Part shown: one piece after another, positions 62,615 through 64,000 of the stretch
Layout: each line of letters begins with the position of its first letter
How positions within the stretch are numbered: position 1 is the first letter of the stretch
Assembly: GCA_945861895.1 (NCBI GenBank)
Contig: CAMAWF010000008.1
Span: forward strand, 1 to 64,000
Direction of reading: 5' to 3'
Origin: Rhizobium sp. Q54
Lineage (GTDB): Bacteria; Pseudomonadota; Alphaproteobacteria; Rhizobiales; Xanthobacteraceae
Length of the DNA stretch: 64,000 nt
The notes under the pieces: generated by a model
Told to the model about the DNA's origin: nothing
Seen by the model: only the letters and a program-made list of their open reading frames with translations
The model's database searches: none
Made by a program: the position numbers and the translations under genes

Positions 62615-63313
62615 ATGATGTGGCATGCCAGCGTGCTGACGATTTTCCCGGACATGTTTCCGGGACCGTTGGGCCTGAGCCTCGCCGGCAAGGCGCTCGC
62701 CGCTAAAATCTGGGCGCTCGACGCCATCGATATCCGCGCGCACGCCGCCGGCAAACACCGCACCGTCGACGACACCCCGGCCGGCGGCGGACCCGGCATG
62801 GTGATGAAGACCGACGTATTGGCGCGCGCACTCGACGCGATCCCGCCGGACGGACGCCCGCGCCTCGCGATGAGCGCGCGCGGCACGCGGCTGACGCAAA
62901 GCCGGATCGCGGCGCTGGCGGGCGGACCCGGCGCCGTCATCTTGTGCGGGCGCTTCGAGGGCATCGACGAGCGGCTGATCGCGGCGCGCCAACTGGAAGA
63001 GATTTCCATCGGCGATTTTGTGCTCTCCGGCGGCGAAATCGCCGCCCTGGCGCTGCTCGATGCCTGTGTGCGTCTGCTTCCCGGCGTCATGGGCAAGGAG
63101 GCCTCCGGCGCCGAGGAAAGCTTCGCCGCGGGGCTGCTGGAATATCCGCAATACACCAAGCCCCCGCTTTGGGAGGGCCAGCCGATCCCGGAGGTGCTGC
63201 TTTCGGGCGACCACGGCAAAATCGCGCAATGGCGCCGGGCGGAGGCCGAACGGCTGACGCGCGAACGCCGGCCGGACCTTTGGGCGGCTTACTTGGCCCG
63301 GAAAAAGCCTTAG
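62615..63313 (+). CDS. trmD: tRNA (guanine37-N1)-methyltransferase TrmD
   Basis: SPOUT enzyme that methylates G37 to prevent frameshifting. The 232-residue protein shows [37 protein letters not shown], the knot [16 protein letters not shown] and [20 protein letters not shown]. The ATG at 62615 is followed by a second ATG. It is followed by rplS after 105 nt. Confidence 0.96.
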   Translation: MMWHASVLTIFPDMFPGPLGLSLAGKALAAKIWALDAIDIRAHAAGKHRTVDDTPAGGGPGMVMKTDVLARALDAIPPDGRPRLAMSARGTRLTQSRIAALAGGPGAVILCGRFEGIDERLIAARQLEEISIGDFVLSGGEIAALALLDACVRLLPGVMGKEASGAEESFAAGLLEYPQYTKPPLWEGQPIPEVLLSGDHGKIAQWRRAEAERLTRERRPDLWAAYLARKKP

Positions 63314-63418
63314 CCTGACAGGGTGACAAGCCGGAGACTTTGTCGTAGAAGCTCGCCAACCCATTCAGACCCGACAGGACCGCGCGCCTGATGACGGCGC
63401 TGCCGACGGAGAATTGCC

Positions 63419-63895
63419 ATGAACCTGATCCAAGAACTCGACAAAGAGCAGCTCACCAAGCTGTCCGCCGGCAAGGAGATTCCCGACTTCTCGCCGGGCG
63501 ACACCGTGCTGGTCAACGTCAAGGTGGTCGAGGGCGACAAAAGCCGCGTGCAGGCTTACGAGGGCGTATGCATCGGCCGTTCCGGCAGCGGACTGCACGA
63601 AAACTTCACGGTGCGGAAGATTTCCTACGGCGAGGGCGTGGAGCGCGTCTTCCCGCTGTATTCGCCAATGATCGACTCGATCACGCTGGTGCGCCGCGGC
63701 AAGGTGCGCCGCGCCAAGCTGTATTACCTGCGCGGACTGCGCGGCAAATCGGCACGCATCACGGAGAAGCAGGACCACCACGGCAATGAGGGCGAAGCGC
63801 CGGCAGCGAAGAAGGCCGCTTCCAATCCGGCGCCGAAGGCCAAGCCGGCTGCGGTAAAGCCTGCGGCCACCCCCAAGAAAGCGGCGAAAAAGTAA
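63419..63895 (+). CDS. rplS: 50S ribosomal protein L19 with basic tail
   Basis: The first ~120 residues are bL19 ([58 protein letters not shown]). L19 lies at the subunit interface. The tail (~40 residues) is Lys/Ala/Pro-rich and ends AAKK. GGAGAATTGCC precedes the ATG. A terminator follows at 63923. Confidence 0.97.
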   Translation: MNLIQELDKEQLTKLSAGKEIPDFSPGDTVLVNVKVVEGDKSRVQAYEGVCIGRSGSGLHENFTVRKISYGEGVERVFPLYSPMIDSITLVRRGKVRRAKLYYLRGLRGKSARITEKQDHHGNEGEAPAAKKAASNPAPKAKPAAVKPAATPKKAAKK

Positions 63896-63922
63896 CTCCG
63901 GCCGTTATTCGGGAACGCATTA

Positions 63923-63948
63923 GGGGGTCGCCGTTGCGGCCCCTTTTT
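63923..63948 (+). terminator. Intrinsic terminator after rplS
   Basis: Stem GGGGTCGC/GCGGCCCC (one T-G pair) with loop CGTT followed by TTTTT, 28 nt after the rplS stop. The remaining 52 nt of the window hold no readable gene. Confidence 0.75.
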
Positions 63949-64000
63949 CTTGGCCCCGGCCGGCGCTACATATCCGGCGTGGCTTGGCCGATCGAGCCTG

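Overview
The window reads as chromosomal DNA of an alphaproteobacterium of the Hyphomicrobiales (Rhizobiales), probably close to Xanthobacteraceae/Nitrobacteraceae. The reasons are high GC with strong third-position G/C, an F1 operon (atpHAGDC) without the Fo genes, the mdh-sucCDAB-lpd TCA cluster, the obgE-proB/proA-nadD-rsfS-rlmH-envC-ctpA block, cytochrome c maturation genes of the ccmABCDG type, and several families of short intergenic palindromes typical of this order. The taxonomy is inferred from gene content; no search was run.

Layout. 1-1.8 kb: the end of a KdpD-like kinase and its KdpE-like partner. 1.8-5.8 kb: rplU and rpmA with a structured leader, a GNAT gene, obgE and proB. 5.8-13.9 kb: a small minus-strand gene, proA, nadD, rsfS, rlmH, an EnvC-like factor, ctpA, a divergent polysaccharide deacetylase and rppH. 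13.9-22.5 kb: minus-strand atpHAGDC and priA, with xerC divergent. 22.6-33.8 kb: a DUF4337 protein, then the long minus-strand run mdh-sucC-[DUF559]-sucD-sucA-sucB-[PD-(D/E)XK-like]-lpd-SDR. 34-36 kb: zapE and a GNAT gene. 36.05-39.6 kb: a small lower-GC islet (GntR regulator, FAD monooxygenase, Bug-type binding protein) bounded by two copies of the 3' end of thpR. 39.6-44.1 kb: thpR, tesA and a divergent ABC exporter. 44-48 kb: Bax1-like protein, GNAT, an unknown membrane protein, DUF2794, a possible ncRNA and DUF1223. 48-54.4 kb: acnA, ccmABCDG and septation protein A. 54.5-59.8 kb: ftsY, a pseudouridine synthase, a PNPOx-like protein, mtaB-dapF and an exported GyrI-like protein. 59.9-64 kb: the ffh-rpsP-rimM-trmD-rplS operon.

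Most genes are housekeeping: ribosome assembly and translation, SRP targeting (both Ffh and FtsY), proline synthesis, the TCA cycle (mdh, sucCDAB, lpd, acnA), ATP synthesis, haem handling for cytochrome c, and cell-wall remodelling.

The unusual content sits between these genes. (1) The islet inserted exactly at the thpR 3' end carries or displaced a synonymously diverged copy of that 3' end. (2) A DUF559 endonuclease gene between sucC and sucD is enclosed by two inverted copies of a double-hairpin repeat, a layout like that of REP-associated transposase units. (3) A second, AT-rich nuclease-fold gene sits between sucB and lpd in the same operon. (4) At least five families of REP-like palindromes occur, one showing compensatory base changes between copies and one forming an inverted pair inside the atp operon. 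(5) RsfS appears to start at CTG. I found no CRISPR array, rRNA, recognisable tRNA, IS transposase or phage gene.
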